This document shows, in pieces, positions 33,036 to 43,202 of a DNA stretch of 64,000 nt (positions are counted from its first letter, which is position 1; each line of letters opens with the position of its first letter). This DNA comes from Pseudohoeflea sp964511625. Its GTDB lineage: Bacteria; Pseudomonadota; Alphaproteobacteria; Rhizobiales; Rhizobiaceae. The position numbers were made by a program, and so were the translations under genes. Location: assembly GCA_964511625.1 (NCBI GenBank), contig CAZEJG010000001.1, forward strand, positions 206,966 through 270,965, in the 5' to 3' direction. Under the pieces are notes generated by a model that made no database searches, was not told the DNA's origin, and saw nothing but the letters and a program-made list of their open reading frames with translations.

Positions 33036-34397
33036 ATGCAGCGCAAGAGTCTGGCGGTCATTCTCGCCGCTGGCGACGCCACCCGGATGAAATCCTCGAT
33101 GTCCAAGGTGCTCCATCCTGTCGGTAATCTCCCGATCATCACCCATGTGACGGCGACCGCGAAGGCCGCCGGCATCGACCGTGTGGCGCTCGTCGTCGGC
33201 CGGGATGCCGAGAAGGTGGCGGAAGCCGGTGCGTTGTCGGGCGTCGAGGTCACAACGGTTCTCCAATCTGAACGCAAGGGCACCGGTCATGCGGTGCTGA
33301 TGGCCCGCGACGTCATCGCCGAAGGTTTTGACGATGTCATCGTGCTTTACGGCGACGCGCCGCTCATCGACCCCAAAAGCCTGACCGACGCCATCGAGGC
33401 GCGGGAGAACGGCGCGGACATGGTCGTCCTCGGCTTCACCGCCGCCGATCCCACCGGCTACGGCCGCATGATCGTCGAGAACGGCGAACTGACTGCCATC
33501 GTCGAGGAGAAGGAAGCCACAGACGCGCAGAAGAAGATCGACTTCTGCAACGGCGGCATTATCACCATGGATGGCGGCGAGGCTCTCTCGCTGCTGGAGG
33601 CGATCGGCAACGACAACGCCAAGGGCGAATACTATCTCACCGACGTCGTCTCCATTTGCAGGGCCCGCGGCGGCAAGGTGATCGCGCTCGAAGCGCCCGA
33701 GAGCGACATGATGGGCTGCAACACCCGCGCCGAACTCGCGGCGCTCGAAGCCGAGTGGCAGGGCCGCAAGCGCCGCGACGTGATGCTGTCTGGCGTTACC
33801 TTGTCCGATCCATCGACCGTCTATTTCTCCCACGACACCGAGATCGGCCGCGACGTGCTCATCGAACCCAGCGTCTGGTTCGGCCCCGGCGTCACCGTGG
33901 GCGAGGGGGCCGTCATCCACGCCTTCTCCCATATCGAGGGTGCCAGCATCGGCGCCGGCGCGCAGGTCGGTCCCTTTGCCCGTCTCCGTCCGGGCGCGGA
34001 TCTGGGCGAAGGCTCGAAGGTCGGCAATTTCTGCGAGGTCAAGAAGGCCGATATCGGTCCGGGCGCCAAGGTCAACCACCTGACCTATATCGGCGACGCC
34101 ACCATCGGCGCGAAGGCCAATATCGGCGCGGGCACCATCACCTGCAATTACGACGGTGTGAACAAGCATCGCACGGTCATCGGAGCAGGGGCCTTCATCG
34201 GCTCCAACTCCTCGCTCGTCGCCCCCGTGGAGATCGGCGACGGTGCCTATGTCGGTTCCGGCTCTGTCATCACCAGGGCCGTGGATGCCGACGCGCTGGC
34301 CATCGCCCGCGTGCCGCAGGAAAATCTTTCCGGAAAGGCAAGTGTCCTGCGCGCCCGCGCCGAAGCGGTCAAGGAATCGCGGAAACGCGAAAAATAA
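33036..34397 (+). CDS. glmU: bifunctional UDP-N-acetylglucosamine pyrophosphorylase / glucosamine-1-phosphate acetyltransferase
   Basis: This is a 453-residue two-domain enzyme making UDP-GlcNAc for peptidoglycan and LPS. The N-terminal nucleotidyltransferase begins LAAGDATRMKSSMSKVLHPVG. It keeps the pyrophosphorylase Arg and Lys, although the usual Gly-Thr and Pro are Ala-Thr and Ser here. VEEKEATDAQ and the GDAPLI strand follow. From about residue 250 the left-handed beta-helix hexapeptide repeats run to KVNHLTYIGDA, ITCNYDGVNKHRT and the acetyl-CoA region. It lies 116 bases before glmS. Confidence 0.96.
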   Translation: MQRKSLAVILAAGDATRMKSSMSKVLHPVGNLPIITHVTATAKAAGIDRVALVVGRDAEKVAEAGALSGVEVTTVLQSERKGTGHAVLMARDVIAEGFDDVIVLYGDAPLIDPKSLTDAIEARENGADMVVLGFTAADPTGYGRMIVENGELTAIVEEKEATDAQKKIDFCNGGIITMDGGEALSLLEAIGNDNAKGEYYLTDVVSICRARGGKVIALEAPESDMMGCNTRAELAALEAEWQGRKRRDVMLSGVTLSDPSTVYFSHDTEIGRDVLIEPSVWFGPGVTVGEGAVIHAFSHIEGASIGAGAQVGPFARLRPGADLGEGSKVGNFCEVKKADIGPGAKVNHLTYIGDATIGAKANIGAGTITCNYDGVNKHRTVIGAGAFIGSNSSLVAPVEIGDGAYVGSGSVITRAVDADALAIARVPQENLSGKASVLRARAEAVKESRKREK

Positions 34398-34513
34398 ACC
34401 GGTCCCGGTAACTTGATGTCATCATTCGTGAAAGCGACCGACGTCAATCGTTCTGGCCTGCACCGCCGCCGCCCCGTATAGCTTCGGCAACGGGAACTGG
34501 GGAGTCACTGTTC

Positions 34514-36337
34514 ATGTGTGGAATTGTCGGGATCATCGGCGGCCGCGACGTCGCGCCCTTGCTGGTGGATGCGCTCAAGCGGCTCGAATATCGCGGCTAT
34601 GATTCGGCGGGCGTCGCCACGCTCCAGAACGGCAAACTCGACCGCCGCCGCGCCGAGGGCAAGCTCGGCAATCTGGAAGGCCGTCTGGCTGCCAGTCCGC
34701 TGCCGGGACAGATCGGCATCGGCCACACACGCTGGGCCACCCACGGCGCGCCGACCGAAAACAACGCCCATCCGCATTTCGCCGGCGGCGTCGCCGTCGT
34801 CCACAACGGCATCATCGAGAATTTCGCGAGCCTCCGGTCCGAACTGACCACGGCCGGAGCCGAGTTCCGCACCCAGACCGACACCGAGGTCGTCGCCCAT
34901 CTCGTCTCCCACTATCTGGAGGAAGGCATGCCGCCGCGGGAGGCTGCGCGGGCGGCATTGTCGCGGCTCGAGGGCGCCTATGCGCTCGCCATCCTGTTTT
35001 CCGGCGACGAGGAGATGATCGTCGGCGCCCGCCACGGCCCGCCGCTCGCCGTCGGCCATGGCAAGGACGAGATGTATCTCGGCTCCGATGCCATCGCGCT
35101 CGCGCCCTTTACCGATGAAGTTACCTATCTCGAGGACGGCGACTGGTGCGTGGTCACCCGCGCCGGCGCCGAGTTCTACGATGCGGCCGGGCAGAAGGTC
35201 GATCGCCTCAAGCGTATCAGCCGCGGTGCCGCCTATGTCGTCGACAAGGGCAACCACAAGCACTTCATGGAAAAGGAAATCTATGAACAGCCCGAGGTGA
35301 TCAGTCACACGCTGTCGCATTACGTCGACTTCGCGGAAGGCCGGGTGAAGCCGGTCGAAGGCATCGATTTTGCGAGTCTCGACCGCCTGGCGATCTCCGC
35401 CTGCGGCACCGCCTATTACGCCGGCCTGATCGCCAAATACTGGTTCGAGCGCTATGCCCGGCTGCCCGTCGAAATCGACGTCGCCTCCGAGTTCCGCTAC
35501 CGCGAGATGCCGCTCACCGGAAAGATGGCTGCGCTGTTCGTCTCCCAGTCCGGCGAAACCGCCGATACGCTCGCCTCGTTGCGCTATTGCCGGAGCCAGG
35601 GTGTGACGATCGGCGCCGTCGTCAACGTGCCCGAATCGACCATCGCGCGGGAATCAGATGCGGTGTTCCCGACGCTCGCCGGTCCCGAGATCGGCGTTGC
35701 ATCCACCAAGGCCTTTACCTGCCAGCTCTCCGTGCTCGCAGCACTGGCCATGGCCGCTGGCAAGGCGCGCGGCACGCTCGCCGAGGCCGACGAGAAGATG
35801 ATGGTCCAGGCGCTGATGGAAGGCCGTCGCGTTCTGGGCGAGGTGCTCCGCGAGATCGAGCCGCAGATCGAGAGCCTGTCGCGCGATCTCAGCCACTTTA
35901 AGGACGTTCTCTATCTCGGTCGCGGCACCAATTTCCCGATCGCTCTGGAAGGCGCGCTCAAGCTCAAGGAAATCTCCTACATCCACGCCGAGGGCTATGC
36001 GGCGGGCGAGCTCAAGCACGGCCCGATTGCGCTCATCGACGAGGACATGCCGGTCATCGTCATCGCCCCGCACGACGTGCTCTACGAGAAGACCGTGTCG
36101 AACATGCAGGAGGTCGCCGCCCGTGGCGGTCGCATCGTGCTGATCACCGACGAGCGCGGCGCCCGGGAGACGGCCTTGCAGACGATGCAGACCATCGTAC
36201 TGCCCAAGGTTGCCGACATCGTCACGCCGATCCTCTACGCGCTGCCCGTCCAGCTGATTGCCTATCACACGGCCGTCTTCATGGGCACCGACGTCGACCA
36301 GCCGCGCAATCTCGCTAAATCCGTCACTGTGGAGTGA
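34514..36337 (+). CDS. glmS: glutamine:fructose-6-phosphate aminotransferase
   Basis: This is a 607-residue enzyme that makes glucosamine-6-phosphate, the first step before GlmU. The N-terminal glutaminase starts MCGIVGIIG with the catalytic Cys after Met, followed by GHTRWATHG and the NGIIEN loop. Two SIS sugar isomerase domains follow (SACGTAYYAG, SQSGETADT), and the conserved C-terminus is AKSVTVE. There is no glmS ribozyme-like leader in the short upstream gap. Confidence 0.97.
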   Translation: MCGIVGIIGGRDVAPLLVDALKRLEYRGYDSAGVATLQNGKLDRRRAEGKLGNLEGRLAASPLPGQIGIGHTRWATHGAPTENNAHPHFAGGVAVVHNGIIENFASLRSELTTAGAEFRTQTDTEVVAHLVSHYLEEGMPPREAARAALSRLEGAYALAILFSGDEEMIVGARHGPPLAVGHGKDEMYLGSDAIALAPFTDEVTYLEDGDWCVVTRAGAEFYDAAGQKVDRLKRISRGAAYVVDKGNHKHFMEKEIYEQPEVISHTLSHYVDFAEGRVKPVEGIDFASLDRLAISACGTAYYAGLIAKYWFERYARLPVEIDVASEFRYREMPLTGKMAALFVSQSGETADTLASLRYCRSQGVTIGAVVNVPESTIARESDAVFPTLAGPEIGVASTKAFTCQLSVLAALAMAAGKARGTLAEADEKMMVQALMEGRRVLGEVLREIEPQIESLSRDLSHFKDVLYLGRGTNFPIALEGALKLKEISYIHAEGYAAGELKHGPIALIDEDMPVIVIAPHDVLYEKTVSNMQEVAARGGRIVLITDERGARETALQTMQTIVLPKVADIVTPILYALPVQLIAYHTAVFMGTDVDQPRNLAKSVTVE

Positions 36338-36434
36338 CCGCGCGCCTTGCGACCTTGCGCATGTTGCGCCGCACTCCATATAATCAGGCAGTGCGGCGCC
36401 GCTTCGGTTGCCCGGTTTTCCCTGGTGGATCTTG

Positions 36435-37136
36435 ATGAGCGAGCCGACGAAGAAAAATACCGCGGGCATGCGCCTGAGGCGCTATTTCCTGACCGGCCTC
36501 GTCGTCGTCGCACCGCTCGTCATTACCGCCTATTTGACGTGGTCCTTCGTCCTCTGGGTGGACGGATGGGTAAAGCCCTATCTGCCGGCCAAGTACAATC
36601 CCGACACCTATCTTCCGTTCAGCCTGCCGGGATACGGCCTGCTTGTCGCGCTCGTCGCGCTCACCATGGTCGGCTTCCTCACCGCCAACCTTGTCGGTCG
36701 CACGATCATCGGCTTCGGCGAATCGCTGCTCGACCGGATGCCGCTGGTGCGGGTGATCTACAAGGGCCTCAAGCAGATCTTCGAAACGGTGCTGGCTGAG
36801 CAGAGCAATTCCTTCAAGCAGGCAGCGCTGATCGAATATCCACGCAAGGGAATATGGTCGATCGTCTTCATCGCAACCGACACCAAGGGAGAGGTCGATT
36901 ACAAGCTTCCCGGCGAGGAGACGATTTCGGTCTTCCTCCCGACAACGCCGAACCCGACATCCGGCTTTCTCCTGTTCGTTCCGCGCAAGGACATCATCAT
37001 GCTGGAGATGAGTGTCGAGGAAGCTGCCAAAATGGTCATTTCCGCCGGGCTCGTGGCGCCGAAATATCCGCCCCCGCCGCCAAAGGCACTGCCGGCGGGC
37101 AAGTCCAGCACGCCGCGCGTCCCGGAAAACAGCTGA
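36435..37136 (+). CDS. DUF502 family membrane protein
   Basis: This is a 233-residue protein with two hydrophobic segments near the N-terminus (YFLTGLVVVAPLVITAYLTW and GYGLLVALVALTMVGFLTANLVG), then a soluble domain typical of DUF502 (VRVIYKGLKQIFETVL, GFLLFVPRKDIIMLEMSVEEAAKMVISAG). The tail is Pro-rich. Function unknown in bacteria; it is commonly found next to recG in alphaproteobacteria, as here. ATG 36435 fits a GGTGGA ribosome site. It ends nine bases from convergent recG. Confidence 0.88.
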   Translation: MSEPTKKNTAGMRLRRYFLTGLVVVAPLVITAYLTWSFVLWVDGWVKPYLPAKYNPDTYLPFSLPGYGLLVALVALTMVGFLTANLVGRTIIGFGESLLDRMPLVRVIYKGLKQIFETVLAEQSNSFKQAALIEYPRKGIWSIVFIATDTKGEVDYKLPGEETISVFLPTTPNPTSGFLLFVPRKDIIMLEMSVEEAAKMVISAGLVAPKYPPPPPKALPAGKSSTPRVPENS

Positions 37137-37144
37137 CCGTCTGT

Positions 37145-39262
37145 CTAGCCGGATCGCAGGAAGCGGATCGCCTCGTCGCGCCGCATCAGATAGAGCAGCA
37201 TCCGCACGGCCGCCCCCCGCTTACCCGAAAGTTCCGGGTCGGTCTCGCTCAACAGCCGCGCGTCGTTACGGGCGATTTCCAGAAGATCGCCGTGAACCGA
37301 AAGATCGGCCAGCCTGAAGCCCGGCATGCCCGATTGCTGGGTGCCCAACAAATCGCCTTCGCCACGAAGCCGCAGATCCTCCTCGGCGATCCGGAAGCCG
37401 TCCTCGCTCTCCCGCAGCACCGCAAGCCGGGCATGCGCCGTCTCGCTCAGGGGCCCGTGATAGAGCAGCAGGCAGCTCGAGGCCTCCGACCCGCGGCCCA
37501 CGCGTCCGCGTAGCTGGTGGATCTGCGACAGGCCGAAATTCTCCGCATGTTCGATCACCATGATGGTGGCGTCGGGAACGTCGACGCCCACCTCGATCAC
37601 CGTGGTGGCGACCAGGAGCCGGGTCTCGCCGCGCTTGAAGGCGCTCATCGCGGCGTCCTTCTCGTCGCCCGACATCCGCCCGTGGACGAGGCCGACGAGC
37701 GGGCCGAGCTCCTTGCCGAACGCCTTCCTCAGGCTATCCGCGCGCTGCTCGGCGCTCATCAGGTCGCTCTTCTCGCTTTCTTCGACCAGCGGGCAGATCC
37801 AGTAGGCCTTCTTGCCCTCGGCGACCGCCGCCTTCAGCCGCGCGACGATGTCGCTGATCCGCTCGTCCGGGATCGTCACCGTCGAGATCGGCTTGCGGCC
37901 GGCGGGCTTTTCCGTCAGCTGCGAAACGTCCATGTCGCCGAAAGCGGCGAGCACCAGCGTGCGCGGGATGGGCGTCGCCGTCATCACCAGCATGTGCGGC
38001 GCCTGGCCCTTGGCCGTCAGCCTGAGCCGTTGGTGGACGCCGAACCGGTGCTGCTCGTCGACAACCGCATAGATGAGGTTCTTGTAGACAACCGACTCCT
38101 GGAACAAGGCATGGGTACCGACGACGATCTGCGCCTCACCACTCTCGATCCGCCCGAGGATTTCACTACGCTCGCGCCCCTTGCTCCGACCGGTGAGAAT
38201 GTCGACCTTGATGCCCGCCGCTTCCGCCGGTCCCTTGATCGAGGCGAAATGCTGCCGCGCCAGGATTTCGGTCGGCGCCATCAGCACCGCCTGGCCATCG
38301 GCCTCGACCGCGTCCGCCATGGTCAGAAGGGCGACTGCCGTCTTGCCGGAGCCGACATCGCCTTGCAGCAACCGGATCATCCGGTCCTCGCTCGTCATGT
38401 CCGACAGGATCTGGTCGATCGCCTGCTGCTGGCTGCCGGTCAGCGAGAACGGAAGCTGGTCGAGAATGGTCTTCCTGAGCCCGCCTTCGGCCTTGATCGA
38501 GCGGCCCGGCAGTTTCCTCAGCCGGCTGCGCACCATGGCGAGCGATACCTGGCCGGCCAGCAACTCGTCATAGGCGAGCCGGCGCCGGGCAGGGGCCTTC
38601 GGATCGAGATCAGCCGCATCTTCCGGAGCATGCAACCGCCGAACGGCTTCGGCAAAGTCGGGAAATCCGTGCTGTGTGATAAAATGCCCGTCGCACCATT
38701 CCGGCAGGTCCGTCAGCTGTGTCAGCGCCGAGCCGATCGCCTTGCGCAGCACCTTCGGCGACAGCCCGCCGGTCAGCGGATAGACCGGTTCATAGAGCGG
38801 CAGGTCGTCTTTCTCGGACTCCGGCACGATATGGTCGGGATGCACCATCGAGGGCCGGCCGTTGTACCAGTCGACCTTCCCCGAGACGATGATCGTCTCG
38901 CCCACCGGCATCTGCTTTTCCAGCCACTGCTGCTTGCCGTTGAAGAACACGAGCGCCATTTCTCCGGTCTCGTCGTGCACGAACACCCGGTGCGGCACGT
39001 TCGACCGTCCGCGTGGCGCCGCCTGGTGCCGGTCGACCCGCACGGTCAGCGTCACGATCGTGCCTTCGGGAGAATGGGCGATGCCGGGGTTCTTGCTACG
39101 GTCGATGAGATTGTAGGGGGGCAGCAGCAGCAGATCGACCACGCGGGTGTCGTCGGCATCCTCGCGGCCGGTTACCCGCGCCAGGGCTTCGGCGAGCTTG
39201 GGTCCGATGCCGGAGAGGTTTTCCACCGGGCGGAACAGGGAATCGAGTTCGATCGGTCGCAT
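37145..39262 (-). CDS. recG: ATP-dependent DNA helicase RecG
   Basis: This is a 705-residue superfamily 2 helicase for branched DNA. It has an N-terminal OB/wedge domain (ENLSGIGPKLAEALARV at the start), Walker A GDVGSGKT, the DEAH-like box VVDEQHRFGVHQR, motif III TATPIPRTL, and C-terminal helicase motifs ATTVIEVGVDVPDA and QLRGRVGRG. It remodels stalled forks and Holliday junctions. Full length, no defects seen. It is divergent from sdhE-mfd across 101 bases. Confidence 0.97.
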   Translation of the reverse strand: MRPIELDSLFRPVENLSGIGPKLAEALARVTGREDADDTRVVDLLLLPPYNLIDRSKNPGIAHSPEGTIVTLTVRVDRHQAAPRGRSNVPHRVFVHDETGEMALVFFNGKQQWLEKQMPVGETIIVSGKVDWYNGRPSMVHPDHIVPESEKDDLPLYEPVYPLTGGLSPKVLRKAIGSALTQLTDLPEWCDGHFITQHGFPDFAEAVRRLHAPEDAADLDPKAPARRRLAYDELLAGQVSLAMVRSRLRKLPGRSIKAEGGLRKTILDQLPFSLTGSQQQAIDQILSDMTSEDRMIRLLQGDVGSGKTAVALLTMADAVEADGQAVLMAPTEILARQHFASIKGPAEAAGIKVDILTGRSKGRERSEILGRIESGEAQIVVGTHALFQESVVYKNLIYAVVDEQHRFGVHQRLRLTAKGQAPHMLVMTATPIPRTLVLAAFGDMDVSQLTEKPAGRKPISTVTIPDERISDIVARLKAAVAEGKKAYWICPLVEESEKSDLMSAEQRADSLRKAFGKELGPLVGLVHGRMSGDEKDAAMSAFKRGETRLLVATTVIEVGVDVPDATIMVIEHAENFGLSQIHQLRGRVGRGSEASSCLLLYHGPLSETAHARLAVLRESEDGFRIAEEDLRLRGEGDLLGTQQSGMPGFRLADLSVHGDLLEIARNDARLLSETDPELSGKRGAAVRMLLYLMRRDEAIRFLRSG

Positions 39263-39363
39263 GCGGCCACAAAACGGACAATCGGCCTCATTTGCAAGGC
39301 TTGTTGAACGGCTGACAAGCGCTCTTCCTTGGTCTATTGAAGCGGCGCGAAAGAAGGATCCCC

Positions 39364-39687
39364 ATGACCGGAACCACCCGAACCAGTGCCGACCTCGACC
39401 CGCGCCGCCGCCGCCTTCTCGTGCGCGCCTGGCGTCGCGGCATCCGCGAGATGGATCTCATTCTCGGCGGCTTTGCCGATTCCCATATCGCAGACCTCAC
39501 GGACACGGAACTGGACACGCTCGAGACGCTGATGCAGGAGGCTGACGCCGACATCCTGTCCTGGATCAACGGCGAGAAGCCGTGCCCGGCCGCATTCGCG
39601 ACACCGCTGTTTGCGCGAATTGCCGCCTTTCGCCCGTCCTTCGACGGCAGCGGCGTGATGACGACGGAGCCGACCGAGCCGCAATGA
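39364..39687 (+). CDS. sdhE: FAD assembly factor SdhE
   Basis: This is a 107-residue protein with the SdhE signature RRGIREMDLILGGFAD (RGxxEMD core), which promotes covalent flavinylation of succinate dehydrogenase subunit A. DADILSWI is a further family motif. ATG 39364 with GAAGGA upstream. The stop overlaps the mfd start (ATGA), the usual alphaproteobacterial arrangement. Confidence 0.94.
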   Translation: MTGTTRTSADLDPRRRRLLVRAWRRGIREMDLILGGFADSHIADLTDTELDTLETLMQEADADILSWINGEKPCPAAFATPLFARIAAFRPSFDGSGVMTTEPTEPQ

Positions 39688-42600
39688 TCGCCGAAAAATT
39701 CCTGAAAGCGGTTGCGGGTCATGAGGGCCCGTCGACCATCGCAGCCGTTCCGCCCGGCATGGATGCCTTCCTGCTCGCCGAACTGGCGCGCGCCGGCAAG
39801 CCGGTCGCCTATGTGCTCTCCGACGGCCAGCGCCTCGGTGATATCGAGCAGAACCTGGCCTTCCTCGCCCCCGACATTCCGGTTCTCACCCTGCCGGGCT
39901 GGGATTGTCTGCCCTATGACCGCGTCTCGCCCGGCGCCGAAGTCTCCGCCCGGCGGCTCGAAGCCTTGTCTGGCCTCGCCGCCATGCAGGAGCGTCCGCA
40001 CGGCGCGATCGTGCTCGTCACCGTCAACGCGGCCCTCCAGCGCGTGCCGCCGCGCGATGCGATCCGGGGTCTCGGTTTCTCCGCCCGCGCGGGTAACGTC
40101 ATCAAGATGGAGGATCTCGCCGGCCGGTTCGAGCGCCTCGGTTTCGACCGCGTGGCGACCGTCCGTGACGTCGGCGAATATGCCGTGCGCGGCGGCATTC
40201 TCGACGCGTTCCTGCCCGGCGCCGACGAACCCGTTCGCCTCGATTTCTTCGGCGATACGCTGGAGACCATCCGCAATTTCGATCCGGTCTCCCAGCGTAC
40301 AACCGGACAGGTGAGGGAACTCGTCCTCAACGCCATGAGCGAGGTCTCGCTCGATCCCGAGACCGTCAGCCGCTTCCGCGCCAACTATCTGCGCCAGTTC
40401 GGCGCCGCCACGCGCGACGATGCACTCTATGCCGCGATCTCCGAGGGCCGGCGCTTTGCCGGCATGGAGCACTGGCTGCCGCTCTTCTACGAGCACATGG
40501 AAACCGTCTTCGACTATCTCGACGGCTTCCGCATCGTTACCGACCACACCGCGATCGAAGCCGCCGGCGAGCGCCGCGAGCAGATCGTCGACCATTACGA
40601 AGCGCGCGACGAACAGCTGACGCAATCGAAAGGGCAGGGCATCCAGGCCGCTCCCTACAAGCCGGTCCCGCCGGATAGCCTCTATCTCGACCAGCACGAA
40701 CTCGCCCGCACGCTCGACCATGCCGGCTCGATCCGCCTTTCGCCCTTTACCGAACCGGATACCACGGCCCGCAAGGTGTTCGAACTCGACGCCCATGTCG
40801 GTCCGCGCTGGGCGGCGGAAGCCGAAAGCCGCACCGGCGATGAAGGCCGCGTCAACCTGTTCGACCGCGCCGTCGCCCATATCGCCGAAAAGCGCGCCGC
40901 CGGCGCCAAGGTGCTCGTCACCGCCTGGACGGAAGGCTCGCTCGACCGTCTCCTGCAGGTGCTCGAGGAGCACGGGCTCGGCAACGTCAAGCCGGTCGAG
41001 CGCTTCGCCGATGTCGCGAAACTGAAGCCGGGGCAGGCGGCGGCCGCCGTTCTCGCCATCGAAGGCGGCTTCGAGGCCGACGGCACCGTCGTCGTCGGCG
41101 AACAGGATATCCTGGGCGACCGTCTCGTCCGCCGCGCCCGCCGCAAGAAGCGCGGCGCCGACTATATTTCGGAAGTCGCGGGCCTCGACGAGGGGTCGCT
41201 CGTCGTCCACGCCGAGCACGGCATCGGCCGCTTCATGGGGCTGGTCACCATTGAGGCCGCCGGCGCGCCCCATGCCTGCCTCGAACTTCACTATGCCGAG
41301 GGTGCGAAGCTCTTCCTGCCGGTCGAGAACATCGAACTCCTGTCGCGCTACGGTTCCGACGGCGAGGGCGTACCGCTCGACAAGCTCGGCGGCGTCGCCT
41401 GGCAGTCACGCAAGGCCAAGCTCAAGAAGCGGCTTCTCGACATGGCGGCGGGTCTTATCCGCATCGCCGCCGAGCGCCACATGCGCTCCGCCCCGGTGCT
41501 CGCCTCGCCCGAAGGCCTTTACGACGAGTTTGCCGCCCGTTTCCCCTATGAGGAAACCGAAGACCAGATGGCCGCCATCGAGGCCGTGCGCGAGGATCTG
41601 ACCGCCGGCCGCCCGATGGACCGCCTGATCTGCGGCGACGTCGGCTTCGGCAAGACCGAGGTCGCCCTGCGTGCCGCCTTCATCGCCGCGATGAACGGTG
41701 TGCAGGTGGCGGTCGTCGTACCCACCACGCTGCTCGCCCGCCAGCACTACAAGACTTTTTCCGAGCGTCTGAAGGGCTATCCGGTCCGCATCGCTCAGGC
41801 GTCACGACTCGTCGGAGCGAAGGAACTCGCGCTCACCAAGCAGGAACTCAAGTCCGGCAAGTGCGACATCGTCATCGGCACCCACGCGCTTTTGGGCTCT
41901 TCGGTGGATTTTGCCAATCTCGGCCTGCTGATCGTCGACGAGGAACAGCATTTCGGCGTCAAGCACAAGGAACGGCTCAAGGAGATCAAGTCGGACGTCC
42001 ACGTTCTGACGCTGTCCGCCACGCCGATCCCGCGCACGCTCCAGCTCGCCATGACCGGCGTGCGCGAACTCTCGCTGATTACCACCGCGCCCGTGGACCG
42101 CATGGCGGTCCGCACCTTCATCACCCCGTTTGATACGCTCACCGTGCGCGAGACGCTGTTGCGCGAGCATTATCGCGGCGGTCAGAGTTTCTATGTCTGC
42201 CCGCGCGTCTCCGACCTGCAGGATGTGGCCGCCTGGCTGCGCTCCGACGTGCCGGAACTCAAATTCGCCATCGCCCATGGCCAGATGGCGGCCGGCGAAC
42301 TCGACGACATCATGAACGCCTTCTATGAAGGCAATTACGACGTGTTGCTGTCGACGACGATCGTGGAATCCGGCCTCGACGTACCGACGGCGAACACGCT
42401 CGTCGTCCACCGCGCCGACATGTTCGGTCTCGCCCAGCTCTACCAGATCCGCGGCCGCGTCGGCCGCTCCAAGGCCCGCGCCTTCGCGCTCCTGACGCTG
42501 CCGGTCAACAAGGTGCTCACGTCGACCGCCGACCGGCGCCTCAAGGTGCTGCAGTCGCTCGATACGCTCGGTGCCGGTTTCCAGCTCGCAAGCCACGACC

Positions 42601-43196
42601 TCGATCTCCGCGGCGCCGGCAATCTGTTGGGTGAGGAACAGTCTGGCCACATCAAGGAAGTCGGCTTCGAACTCTACCAGCACATGCTCGAGGAGGCGGT
42701 GGCCGAACTCAAGGGCGAGGAAGACATCGTCGATACCGGCTGGTCGCCGCAGATCACCGTCGGAACGCCGGTGATGATCCCGGAGGATTATGTCCCCGAT
42801 CTCAACCTGCGCATGAGCCTCTACCGCCGTCTGGGCGACATCACCGACATTTCCGAGATCGACGGCTTCGGGGCCGAGATGATCGACCGTTTCGGCCCGC
42901 TGCCGACCGAAGTCGAGCATCTGCTCAAGATCGTCTACATCAAGTCGCTGTGCCGCAAGGCCAATGTCGAGAAGGTGGATGCCGGGCCGAAGGGCGTGGT
43001 CATCCAGTTCCGCGACGGCAATTTCCCCAATCCGGCCGGGCTGGTGCAGTACATTGCCGCCCAGGGCAGCCTTGTGAAAGTTCGGGCCGACCAGAGCATC
43101 TTCCTGTCGCGCGACCTGCCGACGGGCGAGAAGCGCCTGGTCGGCGCGGCGGTGGTTATGACGAAGATTGCGGAGATCGCGGAGGCGGCAAACTAG
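39684..43196 (+). CDS. mfd: transcription-repair coupling factor
   Basis: This is a 1170-residue protein that removes stalled RNA polymerase and recruits UvrA. It has an N-terminal UvrB-homology region (LPGWDCLPYDRVSPG), the polymerase-interacting CarD-like domain (DEGSLVVHAEHGIGRFMGLV, about residues 510-530), RecG-like helicase motifs GDVGFGKTEVALRAAF, VDEEQHFGVKHKE, SATPIPRTL and IRGRVGRS, and a C-terminal TRCF domain. ATG 39684 is chosen because it overlaps the sdhE stop. Full length. Confidence 0.97.
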   Translation: MIAEKFLKAVAGHEGPSTIAAVPPGMDAFLLAELARAGKPVAYVLSDGQRLGDIEQNLAFLAPDIPVLTLPGWDCLPYDRVSPGAEVSARRLEALSGLAAMQERPHGAIVLVTVNAALQRVPPRDAIRGLGFSARAGNVIKMEDLAGRFERLGFDRVATVRDVGEYAVRGGILDAFLPGADEPVRLDFFGDTLETIRNFDPVSQRTTGQVRELVLNAMSEVSLDPETVSRFRANYLRQFGAATRDDALYAAISEGRRFAGMEHWLPLFYEHMETVFDYLDGFRIVTDHTAIEAAGERREQIVDHYEARDEQLTQSKGQGIQAAPYKPVPPDSLYLDQHELARTLDHAGSIRLSPFTEPDTTARKVFELDAHVGPRWAAEAESRTGDEGRVNLFDRAVAHIAEKRAAGAKVLVTAWTEGSLDRLLQVLEEHGLGNVKPVERFADVAKLKPGQAAAAVLAIEGGFEADGTVVVGEQDILGDRLVRRARRKKRGADYISEVAGLDEGSLVVHAEHGIGRFMGLVTIEAAGAPHACLELHYAEGAKLFLPVENIELLSRYGSDGEGVPLDKLGGVAWQSRKAKLKKRLLDMAAGLIRIAAERHMRSAPVLASPEGLYDEFAARFPYEETEDQMAAIEAVREDLTAGRPMDRLICGDVGFGKTEVALRAAFIAAMNGVQVAVVVPTTLLARQHYKTFSERLKGYPVRIAQASRLVGAKELALTKQELKSGKCDIVIGTHALLGSSVDFANLGLLIVDEEQHFGVKHKERLKEIKSDVHVLTLSATPIPRTLQLAMTGVRELSLITTAPVDRMAVRTFITPFDTLTVRETLLREHYRGGQSFYVCPRVSDLQDVAAWLRSDVPELKFAIAHGQMAAGELDDIMNAFYEGNYDVLLSTTIVESGLDVPTANTLVVHRADMFGLAQLYQIRGRVGRSKARAFALLTLPVNKVLTSTADRRLKVLQSLDTLGAGFQLASHDLDLRGAGNLLGEEQSGHIKEVGFELYQHMLEEAVAELKGEEDIVDTGWSPQITVGTPVMIPEDYVPDLNLRMSLYRRLGDITDISEIDGFGAEMIDRFGPLPTEVEHLLKIVYIKSLCRKANVEKVDAGPKGVVIQFRDGNFPNPAGLVQYIAAQGSLVKVRADQSIFLSRDLPTGEKRLVGAAVVMTKIAEIAEAAN

Positions 43197-43202
43197 GCGC
43201 GT

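Noticed and set aside
34398..34513. glmS ribozyme or other riboswitch before glmS
   Set aside because: The gap is short and shows no such fold; the ribozyme is known mainly from Gram-positive bacteria.
37517..39307. Long plus-strand frame opposite recG
   Set aside because: RecG motifs are complete on the minus strand; the plus frame is a low-complexity shadow.
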